DNA of 64,000 bases from Vibrio penaeicida (GTDB taxonomy: Bacteria > Pseudomonadota > Gammaproteobacteria > Enterobacterales > Vibrionaceae), in the NCBI RefSeq assembly GCF_019977755.1, contig NZ_AP025146.1:62001-126000 (forward strand), given 5' to 3'. A program made the translations under genes and the position numbers. Below are positions 41,545 through 51,634 of this stretch, piece by piece. Numbering within the stretch: the first letter of the stretch is position 1; every line of letters starts with the position of its first letter. Below the pieces are notes generated by a model, which saw only the letters and a list, made by a program, of their open reading frames with translations, searched no databases and had not been told where the DNA came from.

Positions 41545-42588
41545 ATGAAACACAACGTACTAGTAGCCGCAATGGCTTTAGCTCTACCTACATTCGCAAT
41601 TGCTTCTGATTTAAATAATGGCATCGATTACCCAGTTCCAGCTGATAAATTCGACATGAGAAACTGGAAAATCACTATCCCTTCTGACATCAACGAAGAT
41701 GGAAAAGTGGATGAAATTGAAGGTGTTGCGATGCTGAGTTACTCGCACAAGGATTTCTTTTTTCTTAATGAAGAAGGGAACTTAGTTTTTGAAGTTCACA
41801 ACAAAGCAGTAACAACTAAGAACTCAAAGAATGCACGCTCTGAGCTACGTGAAATGCCTCGTGGTGCAGACTTCTCTATCAATACCGATGATCTACAAAA
41901 CCATTGGGCGCTTTCTAGCCATCCTCAAGCGTCAGAGCACAGCCAAGTTGGCGGTACTCTTGAAGCAACACTGAAAGTCGACCATGTTTCCGAGCATGCT
42001 AAATTCCCGGAAAGAGGACCTGCGCACTCTGTTGTGGTTGGCCAAATTCATGCGAAAAAAATTGATGCTCGAATCAAAGAAGGCAAAGGGTACGGCCACG
42101 GGAATGAACCCATTAAGATTTTCTATAAGAAGTTCCCTGGTCATGAGATGGGTTCGGTATTCTGGAACTACGAGCGTAACCTAGCGAAAAATGACCCCAA
42201 TCGCATTGATATCGCTTACCCAGTTTGGGGCAATACTTGGGAAAACCATGAAGAGCCAGGAAAAGCAGGCATCGCTCTAGGTGAAGAGTTCAGCTACAAG
42301 ATTGAAGTGGCTGGTACTATGATGAACCTGACGTTTGAAACTGCACGTCACGACACTGTGACTTACTCGATAGACCTGAGTAAAGGCGTAGATGACAAAG
42401 ATTTCGAACACGGTTATGCAGAAGACATGTTCTACTTCAAAGCAGGTGCTTATGGACAGTGTAGTGTAAGTGAATCTCACCCAGTATGGGGTACAGGCTG
42501 TGCGGGTACAGGTGATTTTGCTATCGACAAGAAAAGCGGTGATTACAACAGCGTTACGTTTTCTAAGCTGAAGCTAAACGGAAAGTAA
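41545..42588 (+). CDS. alyA: Secreted PL7 alginate lyase, AlyA-like
   Basis: A 347-residue lyase with signal peptide MKHNVLVAAMALALPTFAIA. The catalytic PL7 motifs are ARSELREM, VGQIHA and FYFKAGAY, giving the beta-jelly-roll active site with Arg, Gln/His and Tyr. It cuts alginate by beta-elimination outside the cell. A single PL7 domain fills the protein; there is no carbohydrate-binding module. A cysteine pair lies near the end (GQCSVSE and GTGCAG). I start at the ATG at 41545 (the TTG at 41539 is less likely). The terminator at 42622-42652 follows. Confidence 0.92.
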   Translation: MKHNVLVAAMALALPTFAIASDLNNGIDYPVPADKFDMRNWKITIPSDINEDGKVDEIEGVAMLSYSHKDFFFLNEEGNLVFEVHNKAVTTKNSKNARSELREMPRGADFSINTDDLQNHWALSSHPQASEHSQVGGTLEATLKVDHVSEHAKFPERGPAHSVVVGQIHAKKIDARIKEGKGYGHGNEPIKIFYKKFPGHEMGSVFWNYERNLAKNDPNRIDIAYPVWGNTWENHEEPGKAGIALGEEFSYKIEVAGTMMNLTFETARHDTVTYSIDLSKGVDDKDFEHGYAEDMFYFKAGAYGQCSVSESHPVWGTGCAGTGDFAIDKKSGDYNSVTFSKLKLNGK

Positions 42589-42621
42589 AATAAACAGCGA
42601 ATCAAAATAGATTAACGCTAT

Positions 42622-42652
42622 CCTAAGCCTCACCTGACCGGGTGGGGCTTTT
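42622..42652 (+). terminator. Terminator of alyA
   Basis: AAGCCTCACC, five-base loop, GGGTGGGGCTTTTTT: a strong stem and T-run. Confidence 0.88.
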
Positions 42653-42947
42653 TTGATCCTGTTTATCTATTCAGAATAAACGAACTAGGGGATAGGTAAA
42701 TCAGTAACCCTTTATTTATCAGCACTTTTGCGGTGAATAGACTCGCTGGTTATAGCAACGTTAGGTGTCTTTGATTGTAACAACTCGCTGCTTCAAACTT
42801 GTTACTTGCTTTTAATGATGTCCAATCAACCCAATTGAAAGGGTTTAGAACGTTACCATTAGTGAAAGTCACTCTTAGGGTCTATAGCTTTGATGATGAG
42901 TTATTTATGGGAACGGTTTAATTATCAATAAAAGATAGGGACAAATA

Positions 42948-42972
42948 AAAACCAGGCCCGAAAGCCTGGTTT
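42948..42972 (-). terminator. Terminator of the lipoprotein gene
   Basis: AAACCAGGC and GCCTGGTTT pair around a seven-base loop, with TTTTTA following on the minus strand. The 42653-42947 stretch shows no gene. Confidence 0.82.
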
Positions 42973-42996
42973 AGTACAGTAGGTTAATAAACGAGT

Positions 42997-44727
42997 TTAG
43001 AACTGCTCTGAGTCTATATTGTCGAAGTACGCTTTAGTAGCAATTCCACTATTATCACCAACATACATAGTGAACTGCGAAGGGATATTATTAGCGTCCA
43101 AACCTGTCTCGGATTGTGTCATCTCAACATCAGTTCCATTAATTGAAATAGTGACATTATCACCATCCCAAGCTAAAGACATAGAGTTCCAAGCATCTGT
43201 TGTTACTGAGCCGATTTCAATATCATCCGCCCCTGCTTCTGCCTCAACCTTACCGCTGCCTGATAGTCTCAATTCAAAATAGCGATCTGCATTGTTTTTG
43301 CCGGAACCAATGTTTATGTAGGTCGTCTTTTCGTTATCTGAAGGAATAAATACATCAAACGATACACTACCACTTGTTATAGCTCCTGCAACGAATTCGC
43401 GTGCAACTATAGGCTTCGTCGCTGGGTCCGTATCATCAATTAGCAATGAATTTGAACCGCTTTTCGCTTGGTCATCGCTCACGATTGCTCTCGCTATATC
43501 AGTGTTATATTCGATCCAGCTTGCACTTGCTTCACTGATGTTTGTGCCAACAGCGTATGAATCGAAATTGTCTGTTACGTCTCCAGTTGGTGTTTCTGGG
43601 CCGGTCTCACCGCCTTCAGATACAATAATCGCTTCGCTAGAGTTGTTATTGTAGACAGTTGAAAGGTCTAAACCTGACGCGTAGCTGTCAAAGTCATCTT
43701 CTAGAACTAACTCTTCAGAACCAGAATCACTTGAATAGATGGCTAGGTTGTCAGCATTAAGTTCAAAGTTAGTCGTGTTACCGTTGTCACCTAGTCTGAT
43801 TGCGATAGTCGTTACAGCGGTACCGTCTGCTACTGGGAAGTTGTTCGCATATTCAACTCCATTGACAGAGAAAGAGAACGCCTCTGGTTCCCAGTTGACT
43901 TCTACCGCAAGGTTTTTGCCTAATTCAAAAGTACCGTCGGTTTCGGTTAAGTTCCCACTAGCGTCACGATATTTAATAACGCCGTTTTCAAATGCTACCT
44001 CGCCATGCAAGTTAGAGTTTGAAGTCTTCGCTGCATAAAATGAGATGTAGGCATTATCACCTGTACCATCCACGTCTTGCTCTGTTTCTTCATGATGTTG
44101 ATACGCTAAATCGACTGTTAAGCGACCTGCTGATATTTCTGAAACAGCGGTAGATTCAGACAACTTGATACGAAGTTCACCGGTATCTTCTACAGTTCCA
44201 CCTTTGTTAGTATCGAGAATTTGTACAATGTTATTGATACCTGCTTCGCTATTCGCTGTTGTTACAGCCGCTGTTACTAACTCGTTTTCTGATTCATCAC
44301 TTGCGGTAATTTCACCGTTGTTTGTACCGGAAATAGTTAGTACGCCGTCAGAAATTTCGTAAGTACCACTCAGCTCTGTAACGTTGTCCAGATCAGTTTC
44401 GTCATAAAGATTGAACGTAAGTGTGTCAGCGTCAGCATCTTCAGTATATGTTGAAGTATAAATTGTGTAGGTACCGAAGTTATCATCATCGTTATAGTAT
44501 TTTTGTGTACCATCTTTAAAGACATATACATTTGGCAGGTTATTTGGATCTTCCGAAGAAACAGCCGTTACCGGTGACGAGATGTCCCACATACCAGCAC
44601 TCAAAGTAGACTCTGTTTCTACCGGGGGAGGTGTTGTAGTCGTCGGTTCGTCTCTCAGATCAGTGTTACATCCGGCTAGCAGGCCAGTAGAAATAGCAAT
44701 TGCTGCAGCAATTTTCGTAATTCGCAT
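42997..44727 (-). CDS. Surface lipoprotein with concanavalin-like domains
   Basis: A 576-residue lipoprotein: MRITKIAAAIAISTGLLAGC has a lipobox with Cys20, followed by a Thr/Pro-rich linker. Then come a beta-rich region (about 45-150), a first LamG/concanavalin-like domain (about 170-340) and a second, clearly separate one (about 390-575) with ESDNEKTTYINIGSG-like and WNSMSLAWDGDNVTISINGT text. No catalytic motif of PL7 is seen. It probably binds alginate at the outer membrane, but the ligand is inferred from its position between lyase genes. Operator-like TTGTTATACAT lies 16 bp upstream. Confidence 0.7.
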   Translation of the reverse strand: MRITKIAAAIAISTGLLAGCNTDLRDEPTTTTPPPVETESTLSAGMWDISSPVTAVSSEDPNNLPNVYVFKDGTQKYYNDDDNFGTYTIYTSTYTEDADADTLTFNLYDETDLDNVTELSGTYEISDGVLTISGTNNGEITASDESENELVTAAVTTANSEAGINNIVQILDTNKGGTVEDTGELRIKLSESTAVSEISAGRLTVDLAYQHHEETEQDVDGTGDNAYISFYAAKTSNSNLHGEVAFENGVIKYRDASGNLTETDGTFELGKNLAVEVNWEPEAFSFSVNGVEYANNFPVADGTAVTTIAIRLGDNGNTTNFELNADNLAIYSSDSGSEELVLEDDFDSYASGLDLSTVYNNNSSEAIIVSEGGETGPETPTGDVTDNFDSYAVGTNISEASASWIEYNTDIARAIVSDDQAKSGSNSLLIDDTDPATKPIVAREFVAGAITSGSVSFDVFIPSDNEKTTYINIGSGKNNADRYFELRLSGSGKVEAEAGADDIEIGSVTTDAWNSMSLAWDGDNVTISINGTDVEMTQSETGLDANNIPSQFTMYVGDNSGIATKAYFDNIDSEQF

Positions 44728-44742
44728 GATAGGTACTCACTT

Positions 44743-44753
44743 TTGTTATACAT
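44743..44753 (-). promoter_or_regulatory. GntR-type operator upstream of the lipoprotein
   Basis: TTGTTATACAT fits TNGTNNNACNN, 16 bp before the start. The region 44754-45779 is 1 kb without a supported gene and contains several more copies of the motif. Confidence 0.55.
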
Positions 44754-45106
44754 CCATATTTAATGTCTTATTGTTAGACAATTGAGTTGGGGCATCTAGT
44801 GGGTTTAACCAATAGAATGATCTCACTCACACTCAACGCATAGATTACCTGTTGAAATGATGAATAAATCACACAAAATTGATCGTTGTGCAGTATTCGA
44901 ATTAGAACGGATGTGTTGGTTTCTTGTTCAGTTAGATGCTGTAACTTAGCTGGAGCAGTTGGTTTTAAACGTTAACTCACTATATTTATTAGTGTATTAT
45001 TTGTGCTTGTTCCGAGTTATGTACAGCGGGAGATTTGTACAAATAATCGAATAGTAATAAATAAGAGAGGATGTTGTTATTTCAGCCATAAATAGATTGG
45101 CTTTGC

Positions 45107-45117
45107 TTGTCATACAA
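45107..45117. promoter_or_regulatory. GntR-type operator, 45.1 kb
   Basis: TTGTCATACAA, a perfect TNGTNNNACNA site inside the 1-kb gap between the lipoprotein and the porin. A second, TAGTAATACAA, is at 45215-45225. Confidence 0.6.
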
Positions 45118-45699
45118 TGAGGTGTTGTATTTTTCCGTTTTGGAACTTGTCTAGTGAAATCTGTACTCCTAAAACCAGTTTTCGTTCACACTAGCAACGA
45201 TTTTATGATCAAAATAGTAATACAATAGCTGGTGGTTCTAATATGAAAATCGTTCGTCTATTGATAGTCAAGATGAAACAAACCATTTGAATATGACTAA
45301 TATTTTACTGCTCATTACAGCGATGAACGTGTTACTAAATAGAAATATCTTTATAGCCATATGATTCAAGGCAGGTGACATGAAAACATCAGAATGGTTT
45401 TGTTCCGGCTTTTTATGGGGCTCGTAACGAGTAGGTACTAGATCGTTGTTTTTAGTACGAGTTGTTCTTTCGCATTTGGAAATCGTGCGGTTGTATTTAT
45501 GTTCATTTAAATCCAAATAAAAGAATCCATACCCGATCTGGCTCTCGAAATACGTGACTCCGCTTTAATCTAACCGCTGAAAAGAGGTCAAAAACAGGAT
45601 CTAGCCAACAAAAATAGATATATAATACTACAAATAAGGCTAGGGGATAGCTTTCATGACTGATATCACAGAACTTTCACTGTCACTTAAGTAATATAT

Positions 45700-45710
45700 T
45701 TGTCATACAT
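45700..45710 (+). promoter_or_regulatory. GntR-type operator upstream of the porin
   Basis: TTGTCATACAT, 69 bp before the KdgM-like start. Confidence 0.6.
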
Positions 45711-45779
45711 TAATTCAATATGATTTTTAACACTAAGGGTTCTACCCGTACCAAAAAATATACAGAGAGATATATAACC

Positions 45780-46544
45780 ATGAAAGCAGTTACTAAAGTA
45801 TCCCTATTCGTATCTTCTGCATTGCTAGCAGGTGCCGCTTCCGCTGCAACGCTAGACTACCGTGCAGAGTACAAACACGATGATGAAACATATTCTCAAC
45901 GCATTAAAATTGGTGGTGGTGCAAAAATCACTGATGATATTAAACTAGGTTTTGGTGTAGAGCAAAAATTTAGCAGCAATGATAATTCAAACTTTTGGGA
46001 TCAAGTTGAAGCTGGTGATTCTGAGTTTGATTGGGGTGTACGTTACGACATTAACAAGCAGTGGTTTGTACAACCAGGTATGCCATTAACATTTGGTGAT
46101 GAAAAAACCACTTACAAACCGCAGTTTCGTGTTGGTTACAAGTCCTCTTTTGGTTTAAGCACCGCTTTGCGTTACCGTCACGAGTTCCAGGTTTATACTG
46201 ATGACGCAGGCAGCAAGACATTGACAGACGGTTCAAAAGTAAGTGTTGCAGGAAAAACGGTTGAGCAGGGCAAGTGGACACTTACCGGTTCTTATGACCT
46301 AAAGCAGCTTGATAAAGACTACCTTGATAACATCAAACTAAGTTACGAGATTAACTACAACCAAAACTACGACGAAGTGCGCCTTTCTGACGGTAAAGAC
46401 TCTGAATGGGACGCTGGTATCATTGTTGGTTACCAAATGGGCCAATTCCGTCCTTACATGGAGCTGTGGACAGTTGATTACGGCTCATCAGCAGAAGATG
46501 ATCGTCAGCTAAGAACACGTCTTGGTTTGAAATACAGCTTCTAA
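45780..46544 (+). CDS. kdgM: KdgM-family outer-membrane oligo-uronide porin
   Basis: A 254-residue porin with signal peptide MKAVTKVSLFVSSALLAGAA (cleavage after ASA) and a 12-strand-like barrel of about 230 residues ending in RLGLKYSF with the terminal Phe. The KdgM family forms monomeric anion channels for oligogalacturonate or oligoalginate. The first strand (TLDYRAEYKHDDETYSQRIK) and the region KPQFRVGYKSSFGLSTALRY are typical. It passes alginate oligomers from the lyases to the periplasm. A terminator lies at 46591-46626. Confidence 0.88.
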   Translation: MKAVTKVSLFVSSALLAGAASAATLDYRAEYKHDDETYSQRIKIGGGAKITDDIKLGFGVEQKFSSNDNSNFWDQVEAGDSEFDWGVRYDINKQWFVQPGMPLTFGDEKTTYKPQFRVGYKSSFGLSTALRYRHEFQVYTDDAGSKTLTDGSKVSVAGKTVEQGKWTLTGSYDLKQLDKDYLDNIKLSYEINYNQNYDEVRLSDGKDSEWDAGIIVGYQMGQFRPYMELWTVDYGSSAEDDRQLRTRLGLKYSF

Positions 46545-46590
46545 TTAACCTTTGTTAGTTTAATTCTAGCTCCTAGTTTCAACGCAATTA

Positions 46591-46626
46591 AAGTCGGTTG
46601 ATATTCGTTATCAACCGGCTTTTTTG
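46591..46626 (+). terminator. Terminator of the KdgM-like porin gene
   Basis: AGTCGGTTGAT, seven-base loop, ATCAACCGGCTTTTTT. Confidence 0.87.
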
Positions 46627-46877
46627 CATTTATTTGAGGCTGATTTTTTACTAGATTTTTGCTTAGTGTGAAGTAGAGATAGTAAATCGAACATCGAGCC
46701 CGCGACTATAAGACCCCGATCTCATTTATCGCCATTTGGGGTTATTTGTATTATTTTATCATGTAATAATGTATTCAAATCAATGGCAGATAGTTACTCT
46801 AAAGCTTGCCAATTGGTTGCTTAGGGACGTCGCACTTTTCCTTAACTCTAAAATTAGATTCATTTAGTACGACATAA

Positions 46878-46888
46878 TTGTATTATTA
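46878..46888 (+). promoter_or_regulatory. GntR-like motif upstream of alyB
   Basis: TTGTATTATTA, 18 bp before alyB; a weaker member of the motif. A second weak copy, TTGTATTATTT, is at 46746-46756. The 360-bp gap 46545-46906 holds no gene. Confidence 0.4.
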
Positions 46889-46906
46889 TAACGGGTGAAA
46901 GATCGA

Positions 46907-48472
46907 ATGAAACATATTTACCTCAAGAGCTTGTTAGCTTCTTCAATCCTATTGGCTGTTGGTTGTAACAGCACTGCAACTGCGAAGGCTGATTTCCCAA
47001 ACAATCAAGAAACCGGTGTTGACATTCTAACTCCTGTTGCAATCACGGCGAGTAGCCATGATGGTAATGTGCCTGAGAACTTACTTGACCAAGATATTAT
47101 GACTCGCTGGGCAGCGAACGGTGACGGTGAGTGGGCAATGTTGGATTACGGTTCAGTTTATGAGTTCGATGCAATCCAAGCGTCGTTTAGTAAAGGTAAC
47201 GAACGTGTGACGTCATTTGATGTTCAGTTCAGCACAGATGGTGAAAACTGGGTTACGGTTATTGAGGGTGCACAAAGCTCCGGTCGTGCTCTTGGTCTGG
47301 AGCGCTTCCAGTTCGAGCCTGCGGTAAAAGCTCGTTATGTACGTTACGTTGGCCACGGCAATACCAAAAACCAATGGAACGCTGTTACTGAACTAGCGGC
47401 AGTTAACTGTGGAATCAATGCGTGCCCGGCAAGCCATGTCATTACCGATGATGTTGTTAAAGCTGAAGCGACTATGATTGCTACAATGAAGGCTAAGGAA
47501 AAAGCGCAAAAGGAACTCCTTAAAAATAATCGCAAAGGTGATTTCGGAGAACCAATCGTCCGTCCTTGCGAAACGACAGTGACATGTGATCTTTCTAAAG
47601 CAATGCCATCCCCAACGCTACCGGCAGCTCCACTAGCTAAGAATGCACCTGGCCAAAACTTTGACCTGACGCGTTGGAAACTGACGACGCCTTTCGATCA
47701 TAACAAAGACGGTCGTGCGGATGATGTCGATGAATGGGATATGGCTAACGGCTTCCAACATCCTGAAATTTTCTATACAGCTGATGATGGCGGCATGGTT
47801 TTCAAGAGCTATGTAAAAGGTGCACGTACCTCTAAAAATACTAAGTACGCACGTACAGAGTTGCGCACTATGCTGCGTGCGGGTGAGAAGTCTCACAGTA
47901 CAAAAGGTGTAAATCCAAATAACTGGGTATTCAGCTCAGCGCCGGTAGAAGATCAGAAAGCAGCGGGTGGGGTAGATGGCACGCTTGAAGCAACTCTGAA
48001 GATTGACCATGCAACCACGACAGGTCAGTCACACGAAGTTGGTCGTTTCATTATCGGTCAGATCCATGACAAAGATGATGAGCCAATTCGCCTTTACTAC
48101 CGTAAGCTACCAGACCAGCCAACAGGTACGGTTTACTTCGCTCACGAAAAAACCAAAACAGGTACTGAAGATTACTACAGCCTGGTTGGTGATATGACTG
48201 GTGAAATCGGTAACGATGGTATCGCACTAGGTGAAAAATTCAGCTACATCATTGATGTGAAAGGCAACACGATGACAGTTACGGTAAAACGTGACGGTAA
48301 AGATGATGTCGTCCAAGTCGTTGATATGAGTGACAGTGGTTATGATGAAGGTGGCCGATACATGTACTTCAAGGCCGGTGTTTACAACCAGAATATGTAC
48401 GGCAATCCAGATGATTACGCTCAAGCAACTTTCTACAAGCTAGATCAATCTTTTGGTAAGTACCAAGGCTAG
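46907..48472 (+). CDS. alyB: Lipid-anchored PL7 alginate lyase with CBM32, AlyB-like
   Basis: A 521-residue lyase. MKHIYLKSLLASSILLAVGC gives a lipobox with Cys20. Residues about 40-170 are a CBM32/F5-8 type C module (WAANGDGEWAMLDYGSVYEF; ARYVRYVGHGNTK), then a charged helical linker (KAEATMIATMKAKEKAQKEL) and a PL7 domain from about 250 with YARTELRTML, IIGQIHDKD and YMYFKAGVYNQ. This CBM32-helix-PL7 order is that of V. splendidus AlyB. The start at 46907 gives the lipoprotein signal; the GTG at 46895 is an alternative. It would cut alginate at the cell surface. Confidence 0.92.
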   Translation: MKHIYLKSLLASSILLAVGCNSTATAKADFPNNQETGVDILTPVAITASSHDGNVPENLLDQDIMTRWAANGDGEWAMLDYGSVYEFDAIQASFSKGNERVTSFDVQFSTDGENWVTVIEGAQSSGRALGLERFQFEPAVKARYVRYVGHGNTKNQWNAVTELAAVNCGINACPASHVITDDVVKAEATMIATMKAKEKAQKELLKNNRKGDFGEPIVRPCETTVTCDLSKAMPSPTLPAAPLAKNAPGQNFDLTRWKLTTPFDHNKDGRADDVDEWDMANGFQHPEIFYTADDGGMVFKSYVKGARTSKNTKYARTELRTMLRAGEKSHSTKGVNPNNWVFSSAPVEDQKAAGGVDGTLEATLKIDHATTTGQSHEVGRFIIGQIHDKDDEPIRLYYRKLPDQPTGTVYFAHEKTKTGTEDYYSLVGDMTGEIGNDGIALGEKFSYIIDVKGNTMTVTVKRDGKDDVVQVVDMSDSGYDEGGRYMYFKAGVYNQNMYGNPDDYAQATFYKLDQSFGKYQG

Positions 48473-48502
48473 TCCTATCAATTTTAGTTGATTAACTATC
48501 TT

Positions 48503-48533
48503 CGCCCTTAGCTTTGTAGCTGGGGGCTTTTAT
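48503..48533 (+). terminator. Terminator of alyB
   Basis: GCCCTTAGCT, TTGT, AGCTGGGGGCTTTTA: a 10-bp stem with one or two G-T pairs. The remaining gap to 48950 has no ORF. Confidence 0.75.
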
Positions 48534-48732
48534 TATCTATCGAAGCAAATCCGATTCTTTAAATAGTGAGATACGAGCGTTGTCACTTTATTATGTGTTT
48601 TGCGTAACCGCGAACTTTACCAAGACTCATTAGTTTATATCTGCACTTTTCCCCTAAGACTCCCCTAGACGAAATCTTACTTTCCTCAAGACACTTAAGA
48701 CTAATCTTTGTATTAGTTCACAACTTCTTTAT

Positions 48733-48743
48733 TTGTATTATTT
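48733..48743 (+). promoter_or_regulatory. GntR-like motif upstream of the third PL7 gene
   Basis: TTGTATTATTT, a weaker copy about 208 bp before the start. Confidence 0.35.
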
Positions 48744-48950
48744 AAATATAAAATATGAGTGTGAGGTGGCGTTTTTTTAACCTCTCATTAAGTATAAATA
48801 CCTTATTCCTCCGGCATGTTTGGTTTTATTGATTTGAAAAATAAGGCTTTGCATTATTACGTGACGGTTAGGGATGTGAGAGAAGCTATGATTATCAGCC
48901 AATTTGTTGGTGATTAATGTTATTTAACTACTAATTATAAGGTTTTGTAC

Positions 48951-50312
48951 ATGATTACTATATCGAAAGGGAGCGTTGCTGCTTTAATGCTTGTTAGTTC
49001 ATTTTCAAATGCTGCGACTTTAAACATTGAGAGCGCATCAGACTGGGGAGGAGCTCATGCTAATTACCCGGCATCTAATGCTATTGATGGGAGTAAAGAT
49101 TGGAGCTCAAGATGGGCAGCGCTCGACTCTGGCTCTGAAGTTAATTTGGTATTAGATCTCGGTAGTGTTCAGGCTGTATCAGCCGTCAAAGTTGCTTGGG
49201 GAAGGGGAGATGAGAGCACAAACAAATTTGAAATTCGTGCTCGGGCTGATGACACAAGTAGTACTTGGGACAAGGTTTACGCTGGTGATAGCAGTGGAAC
49301 GACTAAAGACTTTGAAACTTATGATTTTTCTACGATCCAAGCTCGATGGCTACGCATAAAATCTTTTAGTAATAGCACCGGAAGTGACTGGACAAATATC
49401 ACTGAAGTAGAAATCCTTGGTAGCTCCACAGCCAATAATTACAATTTAGATCCGACAAAAGCGCCTTCATCTAACTTTGATTTACTTGACTGGTACCTGA
49501 GTGTCCCTGTTGATGAAGGGGATGGTTACGCGACATCCATTAAAGAAAATGAGCTAGCGGCGAGCTACGAAGATGACTATTTCTACACAGGTAGTGACGG
49601 TGGGATGGTTTTTTATACACCAGTGAAAGGTTACAAAACATCGGAAAACACGAAGTATGTTCGTACAGAACTTCGTGAGATGCTTCGTCGTGGTGATACT
49701 TCAAAATCAACGACTGGTAGTGAGAACAACTGGGCGTTCTCAAGCATTCCATCAAGTAATCACTCCGACTTTGGTGGGATTGATGGTGTTATGGACGCAA
49801 CTCTTGCTGTAAATCATGTTACAACTACAACTTCTAACCAAGAGCAGGTCGGTCGAATCGTTATTGGTCAGATTCATGCGGAGCATAATGAGCCAATCAG
49901 ACTTTACTATCACAAACTCCCTGGTAACACGAACGGTGCAATTTACTTTGCTCATGAAACGTCTAAATCTGATGGCGGTGACGAAACTTGGTATAACCTG
50001 CTCGGGAACATGGTGACATCTAGCGGTAACCTAAATTCAACAGCAAATCCAAGTGATGGCATTGCGTTAAATGAAGAGTTCTCTTACAACATCACCGTTG
50101 ACGGCGATACGTTATCCGTTTCGATAAGCCAAGGCGGAAGTCAACTGGCTTACCAGAGTGTAGACATGTCTGGTAGTGGATACGACGATGCAAGTAACTA
50201 TATGTACTTTAAAGCAGGCATTTATTTACAGGACAATACCAGTAATGACGATGACTACGCGAAAGTGACATTTTATGAATTAAGCAATAGTCACGATAAC
50301 TATAACTTTTAA
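48951..50312 (+). CDS. Secreted PL7 alginate lyase with F5/8 type C module
   Basis: A 453-residue lyase. Signal peptide (MITISKGSVAALMLVSSFSN, cleaved after NAA), then a CBM32-like module (about 22-155: SDWGGAHANYPASNAIDG; RWLRIKSFSNSTGSDW) and a PL7 domain from about 175 with YVRTELREML, VIGQIHAEH and YMYFKAGIYL. It lacks the lipobox of AlyB, so it should be released or periplasmic. It is clearly paralogous to AlyB; both follow the same CBM32-PL7 plan. The ATG at 48951 has AAGG upstream. Together with alyA this gives the locus three PL7 enzymes with different anchoring. Confidence 0.9.
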   Translation: MITISKGSVAALMLVSSFSNAATLNIESASDWGGAHANYPASNAIDGSKDWSSRWAALDSGSEVNLVLDLGSVQAVSAVKVAWGRGDESTNKFEIRARADDTSSTWDKVYAGDSSGTTKDFETYDFSTIQARWLRIKSFSNSTGSDWTNITEVEILGSSTANNYNLDPTKAPSSNFDLLDWYLSVPVDEGDGYATSIKENELAASYEDDYFYTGSDGGMVFYTPVKGYKTSENTKYVRTELREMLRRGDTSKSTTGSENNWAFSSIPSSNHSDFGGIDGVMDATLAVNHVTTTTSNQEQVGRIVIGQIHAEHNEPIRLYYHKLPGNTNGAIYFAHETSKSDGGDETWYNLLGNMVTSSGNLNSTANPSDGIALNEEFSYNITVDGDTLSVSISQGGSQLAYQSVDMSGSGYDDASNYMYFKAGIYLQDNTSNDDDYAKVTFYELSNSHDNYNF

Positions 50313-50337
50313 AGGCTAACCTTTAGCTACCAATTGA

Positions 50338-50368
50338 AAAGTCGCGGTTTTTCCGCGACTTTTTTGTT
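50338..50368 (+). terminator. Terminator of the third PL7 gene
   Basis: AAAAGTCGCGG, TTTTT, CCGCGACTTTTTTG. The gap from here to 50670 contains only unsupported short frames. Confidence 0.87.
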
Positions 50369-50670
50369 CTTAAAATACATTTCTTTGCGAGGTTGTTATT
50401 TTAGCTTTGGGTATAACAGGTACGGTTGCTACGTTTATTTGGATTCTACCCAGCGAGAGTTTCGTTACGAGATTTAAGAACGATAGTCGTGAAAGAGAGT
50501 CACGCACGACCGAACCGTCTAAGAGGGCAGTTAGCTTAGCTCTAATGCTTGCACGGATTGTCCTAAGTGATTTTTGGACATTTCCAAGTTACAATCAATA
50601 AAACATTCCAACTACTCAGATTACTCCAAGTATGGCAACCTCGGTCAACACACCACCTTAGTTCTAACTA

Positions 50671-51219
50671 TTACTTGCGTCCCATAACTGTTCGTACATC
50701 AAAGGTACAGGATTTGTAGTATTCCTTATAGCTTTTACCCATAGTTATGGCTCCAGCTATCTGCTCATGGAACAAGTCATAAGCCTTTGAACGTTCTCGG
50801 GTGTTAATTTGCATTGCTGTGACTTTATTTGTGTCCTTAAATACTTCTTCACCACCGATATACATTGAACACTCAATCGCTCTCAATGATCGAATTGCAT
50901 TCATTCTTGACGCTTCTTTATCATGTGCTTGGGTTAGCTTTAACTGATTTACATTAGCAGTTTGAAGCAAAACTAATCTCATAGCCTCGTCATCTTCGTA
51001 GTTCAGTAGTATATATCGCTGGATATCATCTCTTACACCATCGCCATCGGAATCAACACCAGCTAGCGTTCTGTTGTTTTCTGGACCGGGTTCAGGCGGG
51101 AGTTTGGAGATTAGTCGACTCTTTTCACTGCTTTTATCTATTGTGACTGAAAAACAATTTCCCGAATAACTAGATGCGGTAAACATTAAGAATAATAAAG
51201 AAATAGTCATTTTCTTCAC
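50671..51219 (-). CDS. Secreted hypothetical protein with a calcium-type acidic motif
   Basis: A 182-residue protein with signal peptide MKKMTISLLFLMFTASSYSG. GVDSDGDGVRDDIQRYILLN at about 54-73 is a thrombospondin type 3-like or dockerin-like calcium motif. The rest is helical with three cysteines. I recognise no named family. It stands alone between lyases and the chemoreceptor; the relation to alginate use is not shown. Confidence 0.6.
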   Translation of the reverse strand: MKKMTISLLFLMFTASSYSGNCFSVTIDKSSEKSRLISKLPPEPGPENNRTLAGVDSDGDGVRDDIQRYILLNYEDDEAMRLVLLQTANVNQLKLTQAHDKEASRMNAIRSLRAIECSMYIGGEEVFKDTNKVTAMQINTRERSKAYDLFHEQIAGAITMGKSYKEYYKSCTFDVRTVMGRK

Positions 51220-51594
51220 TTAATATTGCTCCGAGATGATCATGTCCCACTATTTAACACTACACATAGTACATAGCTGCCAGTTCCTAGATTACCCTTT
51301 CATCTCTGTATATGTACTTTAAAGCTTGAAATCTACGATTTGTCCCTGCGCATTAGATGTTCAAACTATCTATGATGAAGACTTGAACCGCTATCAATAA
51401 GTAGGCACAGTGAAACATTACTAAAATTTGGTCAACTTAAAGCTATCAGTCTTCACACTCTGGAACTCTATTAGCTTGGAAAGGGGCAAAAGCTTCTTAG
51501 TTCGTACAACACTAACCGCACTTCAAGAACCACCACTGACATTATTTCGGGATAGAAATTACTTAAACCCATATGAAGGTGTAAATCCAAACTA

Positions 51595-51620
51595 AGAGCC
51601 CGAATCAAAGTTCGGGCTCA
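51595..51620. terminator. Terminator of the chemoreceptor gene
   Basis: GAGCCCGAA, six-base loop, TTCGGGCTC. The gap 51220-51594 shows nothing else. Confidence 0.82.
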
Positions 51621-51634
51621 GTTTAGTGAGATAG

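Noticed and set aside
45268..45516. An 82-codon minus-strand frame between the lipoprotein and the porin
   Set aside because: Unusual composition for a protein, no ribosome site, and it lies in a region full of operator-like motifs.
50407..50601. A 64-codon plus-strand frame after the third PL7 terminator
   Set aside because: No ribosome site and no family-like sequence.
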